Assembly (NCBI GenBank): GCA_001899855.1
Contig: MKWR01000035.1
Location: 1-39,451 of the forward strand
Direction of reading: 5' to 3'
Source of the DNA: Lysobacterales bacterium 63-13
GTDB taxonomy: Bacteria > Pseudomonadota > Gammaproteobacteria > Xanthomonadales > Rhodanobacteraceae
Length of the DNA: 39,451 bases
Part shown: positions 1 to 6,749 of the stretch, piece after piece
Position numbering within the stretch: the first letter of the stretch is position 1
Layout of the letters: each line of letters starts with the position of its first letter
Notes under the pieces: generated by a model
Databases searched by the model: none
What the model was told of the DNA's origin: nothing
The model's input: the letters and a program-made list of their open reading frames with translations, nothing else
Translations under genes and position numbers: made by a program

Positions 1-45
1 GTACCAGCCTGATCTAAGTAGAGTCCGTTTTCTAGGAGAACGGAC

Positions 46-309
46 ATGAAGAAGCGATACACCGACGAGCAGATCATCGGATTCCTGAAGCAGGCGGAAG
101 CCGGCGCACCGATCAAGGAGCTGTGCCGCAAGCATGGCTTCAGTGATGCCTCGTTCTATTTGTGGCGCCGGCGCTTTGGCGGGATGAACATTCCCGACGC
201 CAAACGGCTGCGCGAGCTGGAGTCCGAGAACGCCAAGCTCAAGAAGCTGCTGGCCGAGGCGATGCTGGATGCAGACGCGTTGCGGGTCGTCGCGCGGGGA
301 AAATTCTAA
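46..309 (+). CDS. IS3-family transposase OrfA (DNA-binding subunit)
   Basis: An 87-residue protein of usual OrfA length. Residues 1-50 form a helix-turn-helix of the transposase_8 type (KELCRKHGFSDASFYLWRRR), which recognises the element ends. Residues 50-75 are a leucine-zipper-like helix (LRELESENAKLKKLL) used for multimerisation. An AGGAG ribosome site precedes the ATG. The frame ends just after a slippery heptamer at 297-303, so the product exists alone and as the N-terminal part of an OrfAB fusion. OrfA alone commonly acts as an inhibitor or end-binding partner in this family. Confidence 0.92.
   Translation: MKKRYTDEQIIGFLKQAEAGAPIKELCRKHGFSDASFYLWRRRFGGMNIPDAKRLRELESENAKLKKLLAEAMLDADALRVVARGKF
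297..303 (+). promoter_or_regulatory. Programmed -1 ribosomal frameshift site
   Basis: The heptamer GGGAAAA lies as G GGA AAA relative to the OrfA codons, which is the canonical X XXY YYZ arrangement. The OrfA stop codon TAA follows at 307-309. Slipping back one base opens the OrfB frame, which then reads G-K-I-L-S. IS3-family elements are known to make OrfAB this way. Confidence 0.8.
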
Positions 310-1184
310 GCCCGCGGGCGCGACGCGAAGCCGTCACGATCATGCGGGCAAAGACATCGATATCCGAACGCCGGGCGTGTGCCTTATTGGGTCTGTCTCG
401 ATCCGTGCTGCACTACAGACCTCGTCCCACGGACGACAGCCTGCAAGAGCGTCTGATCGAGCTGGCGGGCGAACGTCGACGCTTCGGCTATCGCCGCCTT
501 CACATCCTGCTCGAGCGCGAAGGATTTGAGGCCAATCACAAACGCGTGCATCGTTTGTATCGGAAGGCAGGCTTGGCCGTTCGCCGTCGCCGCAAGCGAG
601 ACCGGGTAGCCGTAGAGCGCAAGCCTCTGCAGATTCCCTCGGGTCCCAACCACACCTGGTCCATGGACTTCGTGTTTGATGCACTGGCCAACGGAAAGCC
701 CATCAAGTGCCTCACCGTCGTCGATGACTGTACCAAGGAGGCTGTCGAGATTGCGGTGGCACGGCGCATCAATGGCCAGGGCGTTGCCGACCTCCTCGAA
801 GCGGTTTGTCGCTTCCGTGGCTACCCGACGACGATACGAACCGACCAAGGCCCCGAGTTCACGGGCAAGTCACTGGATCAGTGGGCACATGCCAACGGCG
901 TCACGCTGCAACTGACGCAACCGGGCAAGCCAACCCAGAACGCCTATATCGAAAGCTTCAACGGCAAGTTCCGTGACGAATGCCTCAACGAGCATTGGTT
1001 CGTGTCACTGGACCAGGCAAAGGCAGAGATCGCAATCTGGCGACGCGACTACAACGAGGTCAGACCACACAGTTCACTTGATCAACAAACCCCAGCGGCA
1101 TTCGCAGAGACCCTGCGCGAGCAAGGATTGCTCTACCCAAACCCATCACCGAGCGATAGGCTCGAAACCAAGGACTCTGCTTAA
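300..1184 (+). CDS. IS3-family transposase OrfB (DDE catalytic domain), made by -1 frameshift from OrfA
   Basis: The frame is -1 relative to OrfA and joins it at the heptamer at 297-303; the first in-frame ATG is at 342. It contains an HTH_21-type region (ERRRFGYRRLHILLEREG) and then an rve integrase core. The acidic triad can be seen as D in HTWSMDFVFD, D in IRTDQGPEF and E in NAYIESFNGKFRDE. The C-terminus ends with the usual PHSSLDQQTPAAF motif. It catalyses strand cleavage and joining through the OrfAB fusion. No internal stop or deletion is visible, so the element looks able to make its transposase. Confidence 0.92.
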   Translation, partial: KILSPRARREAVTIMRAKTSISERRACALLGLSRSVLHYRPRPTDDSLQERLIELAGERRRFGYRRLHILLEREGFEANHKRVHRLYRKAGLAVRRRRKRDRVAVERKPLQIPSGPNHTWSMDFVFDALANGKPIKCLTVVDDCTKEAVEIAVARRINGQGVADLLEAVCRFRGYPTTIRTDQGPEFTGKSLDQWAHANGVTLQLTQPGKPTQNAYIESFNGKFRDECLNEHWFVSLDQAKAEIAIWRRDYNEVRPHSSLDQQTPAAFAETLREQGLLYPNPSPSDRLETKDSA

Positions 1185-1186
1185 GC

Positions 1187-1216
1187 CATGTTGGTACTGA
1201 AGTTGGGGGCAGGTCA
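1187..1216 (-). repeat. Right terminal inverted repeat of the IS3-family element
   Basis: Read on the minus strand the end starts TGACCTGCCCCC and continues through CAGTACCAACATGG. The last part matches the first bases of the window (GTACCAGCC), which supports base 1 being inside the left repeat. The boundary at 1216 is an inference from the TGA start and could be off by a base or two. Confidence 0.6.
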
Positions 1217-1657
1217 GCCCTGCGCTACTTCACGGGCAATTCTGCGTTTTCCCCAAAGTGGAAAGCGCTGACGTACCTGATAGACGGCCGATCCCACGTT
1301 GCCCGGAAGGAGTGATGGGCTGCTGCGATCAATACCCCGCAGCGCGATCGAAGCCACGGGATCGGGCAATGCACCCCTGGGATAGACGCTTGCTTCCGCG
1401 GCGTCGGTTTCTAACTGCAATGCCTGGAGTTGCGGGTTGTTGGCAATCAACCAACTGCGAACCGATTCGATCGTAGCGCCAGGAGCCGTTTCCGTCGGCG
1501 CTGCGAAAACCGGGGTGAATGGCGAGAGCACTATGCATGTGGCAAGCACAGTTCCCAGTAGGGCACTATTGAGAGGGATGAACGGTTGCTCTCTAGGCTG
1601 ACACGCGATCGACCGCGTTCGCGCCCAGCGCGAAGCCTTGCGAAGAAATGAGATCAT
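1217..1657 (-). pseudogene. 5' fragment of a TolC-family outer-membrane efflux protein (CusC/CzcC-like), cut by the IS
   Basis: About 147 codons remain from an ATG at 1657. The protein has an N-terminal membrane segment and an Ala-rich signal region ending near VFA-APTE. It continues with a TolC-type start (SWLIANNPQLQALQLE, then RGALPDPVASIALRG) and QRFPLWGKRRIAREVA. Normal members are over 400 residues; the frame enters the IS at 1216 and the rest lies outside the window or is lost. The small secreted protein at 1792-2187 lies just upstream on the same strand, the same pairing seen at 19322-21127. A second metal RND operon was probably once here. Confidence 0.8.
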
Positions 1658-1791
1658 GTTTCTTGCCTTGCGACACCACACGGCTGACGCCATGTGAAGG
1701 GGGTGCGAGGGCAACGTGCTGCCGTGAGACAGTCGCGCCGATGTGCTTCTCGTCAGGCGCACGGACGCGCCGGACAGACATCAGCCAAATA

Positions 1792-2187
1792 TCAGATCAG
1801 CAAAAGACTGGCGGGATGGCGTGTAGGTCGGTGCCAGGAAACAGGAGACCATTGGCTTGGAAGCACAAACCCGATGCCGCCGCCTTTGGTCGCGAAGGAC
1901 GGAAATACAGCCGCAGCGGGAATGTAAGGTAGATGGGGAACGTGCCCAACTACATCGCTTTGATCACCTTGGCTGCAATGTACCTTGCAGACGGGGGACT
2001 GTTGAGTTGGCGCTTCTTCGTGGCAAGTCGCGTGTGTCCTCGCATTCGACTGGATGGTCGTGAAAGCCCCAAGATTTTCCAATGCGTATGCCGGGTGAAT
2101 CGCGAGGACAAACTGCGACCACAGCAGCATCAGGCCTACAAGAATGGCGAGGCGAGACTGCAATCGGTGGCGGCGGAAGCGATGCAT
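1792..2187 (-). CDS. Small secreted Cys/His protein (CopL/CzcI-like), unknown function
   Basis: A 131-residue protein with one N-terminal hydrophobic segment (LAILVGLMLLWSQFVLA) that looks like a signal peptide. The mature part has a possible metal-binding cluster: ATCHEE followed by VCKVHCSQ, a C-x2-H-C motif. The protein at 19322-19702 has the same layout, with LCQKHCSP and a C-terminus ending in LLI. Each copy precedes a TolC-like gene, so a role in periplasmic copper or divalent-metal handling is likely but not shown. The ATG at 2187 has no strong ribosome site. Related families are CopL and CzcI; I cannot choose between them by eye. Confidence 0.6.
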   Translation of the reverse strand: MHRFRRHRLQSRLAILVGLMLLWSQFVLAIHPAYALENLGAFTTIQSNARTHATCHEEAPTQQSPVCKVHCSQGDQSDVVGHVPHLPYIPAAAVFPSFATKGGGIGFVLPSQWSPVSWHRPTRHPASLLLI

Positions 2188-2224
2188 GATGTTCGCACTT
2201 TAGAGCCGGGCAGGACGGGAGCTC

Positions 2225-2238
2225 TTGATCCAGATCAA
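2225..2238 (+). promoter_or_regulatory. FNR/ANR-type operator (perfect TTGAT-N4-ATCAA)
   Basis: The site reads TTGATCCAGATCAA, a full match to the FNR/ANR/DNR consensus. Its centre is about 82 bases upstream of the ATG at 2314 and about 45 bases upstream of the leftward ATG at 2187. The distance fits activation of the rightward ATP-grasp-like gene better. This suggests control by oxygen or nitric oxide. Confidence 0.6.
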
Positions 2239-2313
2239 TTGCATTCAATTTGACGAGGGATCCCGTCGGAATCCTGATGTAGAGTGTTCGCGTACTCGTT
2301 CTGGTCTTTAGCA

Positions 2314-3615
2314 ATGGATAAATCGCCTGACTCCATGATGGCTGATCTCGCCTGCTTGCCGTGTGTGCCGTACATAACCGCCGAGGCGCTGAATGAGGCC
2401 TGCTTTTGCGTTGCCGTCGAACCCGAGGTGCTCCGGGCAGAGCTTGGTCGTTTGGTAGAACCGCGAGGAGTTTCACGACCACTGGCGCTATCACACGAAC
2501 ATTTGTTTGCGTCGCATCCTATCTACGTTCCCCACCCCGCAATTGGGCAGATTGAGTCAGTGCTGACGGCAATCGAAGAGGTGACAGCGCTATCCGCGTA
2601 CAGATCGGCAGCCATGGGCTGGGCGCCAGACTTAGCAAAGATGGACCCGGGTTCGCCGGGTGGCCTCCTGGGTTTCGACTTTCATCTCAGCGCCGACGGT
2701 GCCCGGCTGATTGAGATCAATACCAACCCGGGTGGTGTTCTGCTCAATGCCATGCTGGCTCGGGCGCAACGAATCTGCGTGCCGAAGCACATGAGTTCAG
2801 CCACTGACATGTCGAGCATCGAACTAGAGGTCATGAAGGTTATTGAGGTGGAATGGCAACGGCAACGTGGGACGCTGCCTCTCAAGTCAATTGCCATTGT
2901 CGATGACTCGCCGACCGAGCAGTATCTGTATCCCGAGTTCCTGCTTTTTCAGGAGCTTTTTCAAAAGCACGGCTACCACGCGCAAATTTGTGCCCCGGAT
3001 GCGCTGGACTACAGGGACGGTCAAGTCTGGCTGCAGGGCGTTCCGGTGGATATGGTCTACAACCGGCTCACCGACTTCGCCTTGGAGGAGCCTGGAAACA
3101 GCAAACTCCACGCTGCCTATGTTGCGAGCGAGGTAGTGCTTTCGCCCCACCCCCGTGCGCACGCTCTGTACGCCGACAAACGCAATCTGATACTGCTTTG
3201 CGATAGCAAATTCCTTACTCAAGCAGGAGCGGATTCTCGTTCGGTGGCCGTGTTGTCGAAGGCCATTCCTTCCACGCAACTCGTTACCTTGGCGAATCGC
3301 GAATTTCTATGGACAAATCGTCGCCAGTTCTTCTTCAAACCCGCCGCTGGATATGGCAGCAAGGCTGCCTATCGTGGCGACAAGCTGACGCGCGGGGTGT
3401 GGGCAGCCATCGCAGAGGGCAAGTTCATCGCGCAAGAACTCGTGAGGCCGAGTGAACGTCAATTGTCGCCGGACTCGCAGCCGCTCAAGGTCGATATCCG
3501 CTGTTATGCCTACCAAGGTAGGCCGTTGTTGTACACGGCTAGGATGTACCAGGGGCAAACCACGAACTTTCGTACACCCTTTGGAGGGTTTGCACCGGTT
3601 CTGACCGTCGCCTAG
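2314..3615 (+). CDS. ATP-grasp-like protein with motifs in permuted order
   Basis: A 433-residue protein, with ATG 2314 chosen over an in-frame GTG at 2284; neither has a strong ribosome site. Residues near 132-140 read LIEINTNPGG, which looks like the Mg-binding E-x-N motif that normally closes an ATP-grasp domain. The other ATP-grasp elements come later: ADKRNLILL near 287, FFKPAAGYGSK near 340 (ATP-binding lysine and glycine loop), FIAQELV near 371 and LKVDIRCYAY near 391. The protein ends shortly after TTNFRTPFGG. The order E-x-N before K-P suggests a circular permutation. Its substrate is unknown; ATP-grasp enzymes usually join a carboxylate to an amine or thiol, as in glutathione-type ligases. 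It has an FNR-type box upstream and sits among metal genes. Confidence 0.65.
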   Translation: MDKSPDSMMADLACLPCVPYITAEALNEACFCVAVEPEVLRAELGRLVEPRGVSRPLALSHEHLFASHPIYVPHPAIGQIESVLTAIEEVTALSAYRSAAMGWAPDLAKMDPGSPGGLLGFDFHLSADGARLIEINTNPGGVLLNAMLARAQRICVPKHMSSATDMSSIELEVMKVIEVEWQRQRGTLPLKSIAIVDDSPTEQYLYPEFLLFQELFQKHGYHAQICAPDALDYRDGQVWLQGVPVDMVYNRLTDFALEEPGNSKLHAAYVASEVVLSPHPRAHALYADKRNLILLCDSKFLTQAGADSRSVAVLSKAIPSTQLVTLANREFLWTNRRQFFFKPAAGYGSKAAYRGDKLTRGVWAAIAEGKFIAQELVRPSERQLSPDSQPLKVDIRCYAYQGRPLLYTARMYQGQTTNFRTPFGGFAPVLTVA

Positions 3616-3756
3616 CGCCCAATGGGATTGAGCAGCGGCTGGTGAACCGGTGCGGTCAGCCCCAAATGACACGGATAGCTCGCTGTATGCGAACGACCCG
3701 GTTGGCAGGGGACCAGGCCACTGCTGCTGGTCAGCAATTTCCAAGAAGGAGCAATC

Positions 3757-4236
3757 GTGAATCAACCGCTGGTTTCGACCACGGACGTACGCATTGGTCG
3801 ATGTCGGATCATCGTATTTCTCGGGCTGATGATCTTGATCGGATTCGGCCTGAACGTACTGTGGGAAATGGGGCAGATGGCAGCATACGTCGAGACGGCT
3901 GGCCAGCCCTGGTCTGAGACGCTCGCGCTTTGTACGCGCGCTGCGGCAGGCGATGTGGTCATCCTTCTCGGAATCCATGCCGGGGCTGCGCTTGCGGCAG
4001 CCGATCCGTTCTGGAGCCTTCGAGGCAAGTGGAATCACTACGCGATTGCCATGGTGTTGGGGATCGGAACGGCTGCACTGATCGAGCATGCAGCGGTGGC
4101 CGAGGGTCGCTGGACTTACAGCAGCCAAATGCCCATGGTTCCCTACCTAGCGGCCGGACTGTGGCCACTCCTCCAGATGGTGATCCTGCCATCCTTGACC
4201 TTCTTCATGGCTGTGCGTCTATCGAGTCGGCGATAG
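3757..4236 (+). CDS. Small integral membrane protein, unknown function
   Basis: A 159-residue protein starting with GTG at 3757, preceded by a clear AAGGAG ribosome site. About four membrane segments can be seen: near 20-36 (IIVFLGLMILIGFGLNV), 65-82 (AGDVVILLGIHAGAAL), 95-110 and 130-152. It has an N-V-L-W-E-M-G-Q motif after the first segment and an E-H-A-A-V-A-E-G-R-W-T-Y motif before the last. It lies 141 bases after the ATP-grasp-like gene on the same strand and may share its transcript. I do not recognise the family, and no transporter signature is visible. Confidence 0.7.
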   Translation: MNQPLVSTTDVRIGRCRIIVFLGLMILIGFGLNVLWEMGQMAAYVETAGQPWSETLALCTRAAAGDVVILLGIHAGAALAAADPFWSLRGKWNHYAIAMVLGIGTAALIEHAAVAEGRWTYSSQMPMVPYLAAGLWPLLQMVILPSLTFFMAVRLSSRR

Positions 4237-4428
4237 ACTAGAAAGCGTGCATATTCTGACCGAACTCGATTTCTCGTGGCGAATGTGTCTGACAACCCCA
4301 CAAGAAGTCCCTGATTCGGGTAGCACCGAATCCTTGAAAGCTATGGCTGCCAATCAACCCTTTGAATTCGGGTCCGCCGCTTTTCCATGCGGCAATGGTC
4401 GCCTTCGGCTCATTGTGCCCAGAACGAA

Positions 4429-5193
4429 TCACATCGCGAATTCGTACTCCAGCTGAAATCGCAAGGTCGTATCGGGCGTCTCGCCCGTGGTGCCCAGCAG
4501 GATCGCCCCATCGTATTTGAACTTCTGTCCCGACGGCAGCTTGGCGCTGCCGAAAATCGCCGGGCCCAGTTTGAACTCGTGTACCTGGCCAAGCTCACCG
4601 AGTGCACCGACGCCACCGAATCCCTGCAAGCCGAATTCGACTGCAGGGTTGCCTCGGTGCTTCCATTGCCAAGCGTAACCGAGCTGGGTTTTCGCGCCAT
4701 CGACCAGTTCGCGCGAAAACTCGAAATTCAGATTGAACTGTTCCCGTCCGATCTGCTTTTGAAAGAGCGGACCGAATTCGAGTTCATTGAGTCCCTCGGC
4801 GCGATTGCGCACGAACTCGGCAAGAAATCCGACATCCAGCCAATGCTCTCCCGGCTCGGTCAAAAGAAAAATGTTCTCGGACTTGAATTCATCGACTTGG
4901 CCGCCCGCGTTGGGCGACTTGCTATAGAACACCGCGAATTCGCTGAACCAGCGCGGCGTGATTCCATAGCCGATGTCAAACACGTACTGCTGGCCGTCGC
5001 CATCCCGGGTGCCGTTGAAATTCTCCCAGCCACCGCGCAGCTCGAGTTCCAGTTCGCGATAGTCGACCTGTGGCATATAGATCTTGTCGGCGGGACCGGC
5101 GTGGGCAAATTTTGCGCCCACCAAGGCAGGTGCAATCGCTAGGATGGCAATCAGTGTGGCGCGGGTGCAGGCGAAGCGTGGGAGCGTCCCCAT
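4429..5193 (-). CDS. Outer-membrane protein of the FTR1 iron module, unknown function
   Basis: A 254-residue protein from ATG 5193 with a signal peptide (LIAILAIAPALVGAKFAHA). The mature part alternates short polar and aromatic strands, for example YRELELELRGGWENF and FNLNFEFSREL, and ends LRFQLEYEFAM. The terminal aromatic strand is typical of outer-membrane beta-barrels. The start overlaps the end of the FTR1 gene (5151), so translation is probably coupled. A role in letting iron reach the periplasm, or in anchoring the module, is inferred only from position. The ATG lies inside the FTR1 gene and no other start between 5193 and 5151 fits the signal peptide. Confidence 0.7.
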   Translation of the reverse strand: MGTLPRFACTRATLIAILAIAPALVGAKFAHAGPADKIYMPQVDYRELELELRGGWENFNGTRDGDGQQYVFDIGYGITPRWFSEFAVFYSKSPNAGGQVDEFKSENIFLLTEPGEHWLDVGFLAEFVRNRAEGLNELEFGPLFQKQIGREQFNLNFEFSRELVDGAKTQLGYAWQWKHRGNPAVEFGLQGFGGVGALGELGQVHEFKLGPAIFGSAKLPSGQKFKYDGAILLGTTGETPDTTLRFQLEYEFAM

Positions 5194-5978
5194 GTTTTCA
5201 TTCCAATCAGGATAAGGATGGCGGTGCTGGCATAGAACAAAAGTTGCATGCCGCTCGGTCGGGCGTCGTAACCCAGCAGTGTCTTCAAGGTTTGACCCGG
5301 CAGTGATTCGTTGGAAAGAATCCATGAGCTGTCCCAGACCCTTGTACCCAGGGCGGGCAGCCAGTCGGCCTGAATCAGAAAGTGCGCGGCTTGGGAGGCC
5401 AGCCCGGCGGCAAGCAGAAGCACCATCCAGTTGGTTACGGTGAAGAAGTGGCGTATTGGAATACCCAGCATTCCGAGGTAAAGACCGACGCCGATGGCGC
5501 TACCGGCTAGCAAGCCAAGCACGCCGCCGAGCAGCATGGCTTCACTACTGGATCCGCCGGCACCAAGGCCGAACAGGAAGAGCACCACCTCCGAACCTTC
5601 CCGCAACACGGCCAGCGCCACCACGAACATCAGCGCACGCAGCGGCTTCGATCCGCCGACAACCGCAGCGCCGACCGATTTCATCTGATGAGCAAGCTCG
5701 CGCCCGTGGCGTGCCATCCAGATGGCGTGCCAGGCCAACATCAGCACCGCCGCGATCAGCACGCCAGCATTCAACAGCTCCTGACCCACGCCTTCCATCG
5801 ATGAGGCGACGCGATCGGCACCAAAGGCGAGCAGGATGGCTCCAGCGACGCCCAAACCGACGCCCAGCGATACCCAAAAACCACGACCCCACAAGCCTCG
5901 GGTCGCCGCGCAGACAATGCTGATGATCAAGGCGGCTTCGAGGACTTCGCGGAAGACCAGAATGGCGGTGGCCAGCAT
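5151..5978 (-). CDS. FTR1-family high-affinity iron permease
   Basis: A 275-residue inner-membrane protein with about seven hydrophobic segments. The two iron-binding R-E-x-x-E motifs of the family are present: REVLE near residue 10 and REGSE near 126. Length fits bacterial FTR1/EfeU-like permeases. The upstream neighbour is a periplasmic cupredoxin-like protein 14 bases away and the downstream neighbour is an outer-membrane protein that overlaps it. The three together look like one iron-uptake operon crossing the envelope. A heme peroxidase-like EfeB is absent, so this is not a full EfeUOB system. Confidence 0.92.
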   Translation of the reverse strand: MLATAILVFREVLEAALIISIVCAATRGLWGRGFWVSLGVGLGVAGAILLAFGADRVASSMEGVGQELLNAGVLIAAVLMLAWHAIWMARHGRELAHQMKSVGAAVVGGSKPLRALMFVVALAVLREGSEVVLFLFGLGAGGSSSEAMLLGGVLGLLAGSAIGVGLYLGMLGIPIRHFFTVTNWMVLLLAAGLASQAAHFLIQADWLPALGTRVWDSSWILSNESLPGQTLKTLLGYDARPSGMQLLFYASTAILILIGMKTWGRSHASPAPAPH

Positions 5979-5992
5979 GGCGGACAGGGTTC

Positions 5993-6316
5993 CTATTCGG
6001 CGATCAAAACGCCTTTGGCGGTTTCCATATGAAACTCGCCAAAGAACGGATAGCGACCCGGCTTCAACGGGCCGATGAATACGACGATTTGACCGTTGCC
6101 GACGACGATTTTTTCCCGGTTGAGCTCATAGCTCTCAAACTCTTCCGGGGTATTGTCCTTGTTCACCACCGTCAGCTTTACCTTCCGATCAGCGGGCACC
6201 ACGAGTTCTGCTGGAGCGAAGCGATGGTCCTCAATGACGATCGTCGCCTCGTGGGTGTCGGCCGCCAACGAAACGTGGCAGGCAAGGGCAAGACAGGTAG
6301 CTGAAAACCATTTCAT
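5993..6316 (-). CDS. Periplasmic cupredoxin-like protein of the iron module
   Basis: A 107-residue protein with a signal peptide (MKWFSATCLALACHVSLA) and a single cupredoxin-like fold, as in the N-terminal domain of EfeO. Visible strands include ATIVIEDHRFAPAELVVPA and VKLTVVNKD. The C-terminal part has YPFFGEFHMETAKGVL, with His and Met in the usual copper-ligand region but no cysteine ligand there. The likely role is to oxidise or deliver iron to the FTR1 permease. ATG 6316 has GGAG eight bases upstream. A Fur-like site lies 25-43 bases before the start. Confidence 0.85.
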   Translation of the reverse strand: MKWFSATCLALACHVSLAADTHEATIVIEDHRFAPAELVVPADRKVKLTVVNKDNTPEEFESYELNREKIVVGNGQIVVFIGPLKPGRYPFFGEFHMETAKGVLIAE

Positions 6317-6340
6317 CCGGCATCTCCAATATATGCGGAT

Positions 6341-6359
6341 GATAATGACTCGCAATACC
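6341..6359 (-). promoter_or_regulatory. Candidate Fur box of the iron operon
   Basis: The 19-base site starts GATAATGA and agrees with the Fur consensus (GATAATGATAATCATTATC) at 13 of 19 positions by eye. It lies just upstream of the leftward cupredoxin-FTR1-outer-membrane protein operon. Iron repression would fit the operon's job. The match is imperfect on the right half. Confidence 0.5.
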
Positions 6360-6427
6360 ATCCGCAAGCTAAATCAATGATGGAAAGCCTTGATCCATGA
6401 GCCACCATTTCCACCCTTGGCGATCGA

Positions 6428-6700
6428 CTATCGCGTGAATGAGCGAAGCAACGAGACAACGTGGGCGACTTCTTTTTCTCGTAGTTCACTGTTTGCTTCC
6501 TCAGCAACGTGCTCACGCAAATGCTCGCCCAGCACCTCAAGCAGCAATCCCTGGACAGCGCCGCGCACGGCAGCGATCTGGGTCAGCACCGCAGAGCATT
6601 CCGCACCATCGGTGAGTGACTTTTCGATGGCGGAAACTTGACCGCCAATGCGACGGGTTCGCGCCAGCAGCTTTGCTTGATTGGTGGAAACATGCGACAT
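6428..6700 (-). CDS. dmeR: DmeR, CsoR/RcnR-family metal-responsive repressor
   Basis: A 90-residue all-helical repressor of the DUF156 family. It keeps the RcnR-type ligand pattern: N-terminal His (MSH), Cys in DGAECSAVL near residue 35, and His in EHLREHVAEE near 60-64. The RIGGQV start and AAVRGAVQGL segment are family signatures. These proteins bind Ni or Co and release DNA. The ATG at 6700 has a strong AAGGAG ribosome site. It is divergent from dmeF and an inverted repeat lies between them, the known dmeRF layout. Confidence 0.88.
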   Translation of the reverse strand: MSHVSTNQAKLLARTRRIGGQVSAIEKSLTDGAECSAVLTQIAAVRGAVQGLLLEVLGEHLREHVAEEANSELREKEVAHVVSLLRSFTR

Positions 6701-6714
6701 GGACAGCTCCTTGC

Positions 6715-6733
6715 TATACCCTATGGGGGTATA
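6715..6733. promoter_or_regulatory. Inverted-repeat operator between dmeR and dmeF
   Basis: The site is TATACCC, five bases, then GGGTATA. G/C tracts flanked by AT half-sites are typical of RcnR/CsoR/DmeR operators. It lies between the two starts (6700 and 6750) and so could control both genes. It also rules out starts for dmeF upstream of about 6734. Confidence 0.75.
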
Positions 6734-6749
6734 TTCTCACGAGTTGCCC

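Larger units (their letters stand above)
1..1216 (+). mobile_element. IS3-family insertion sequence, left tip cut by the window edge
   Basis: The element holds two overlapping transposase frames and a right end reading GGGGGCAGGTCA at 1205-1216. The reverse complement of the right end contains GTACCA about 20 bases in, and the window itself begins GTACCAGCC. This suggests that roughly 19 bases of the left inverted repeat lie before base 1. The element interrupts a leftward TolC-like gene, whose reading frame runs straight into base 1216. The target duplication cannot be seen because the left flank is missing. Assignment to IS3 is firm from the DDE transposase and the OrfA/OrfB layout; the subgroup is not certain. 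Confidence 0.9.

Noticed and set aside
2284-2313. GTG start for the ATP-grasp-like protein
   Set aside because: The ten extra residues are not family-like and no ribosome site is present; ATG 2314 is preferred, though not proved.
3307-4128. A 273-codon leftward frame
   Set aside because: It overlaps the ATP-grasp-like gene and the membrane protein on the other strand, both with better starts and protein features.
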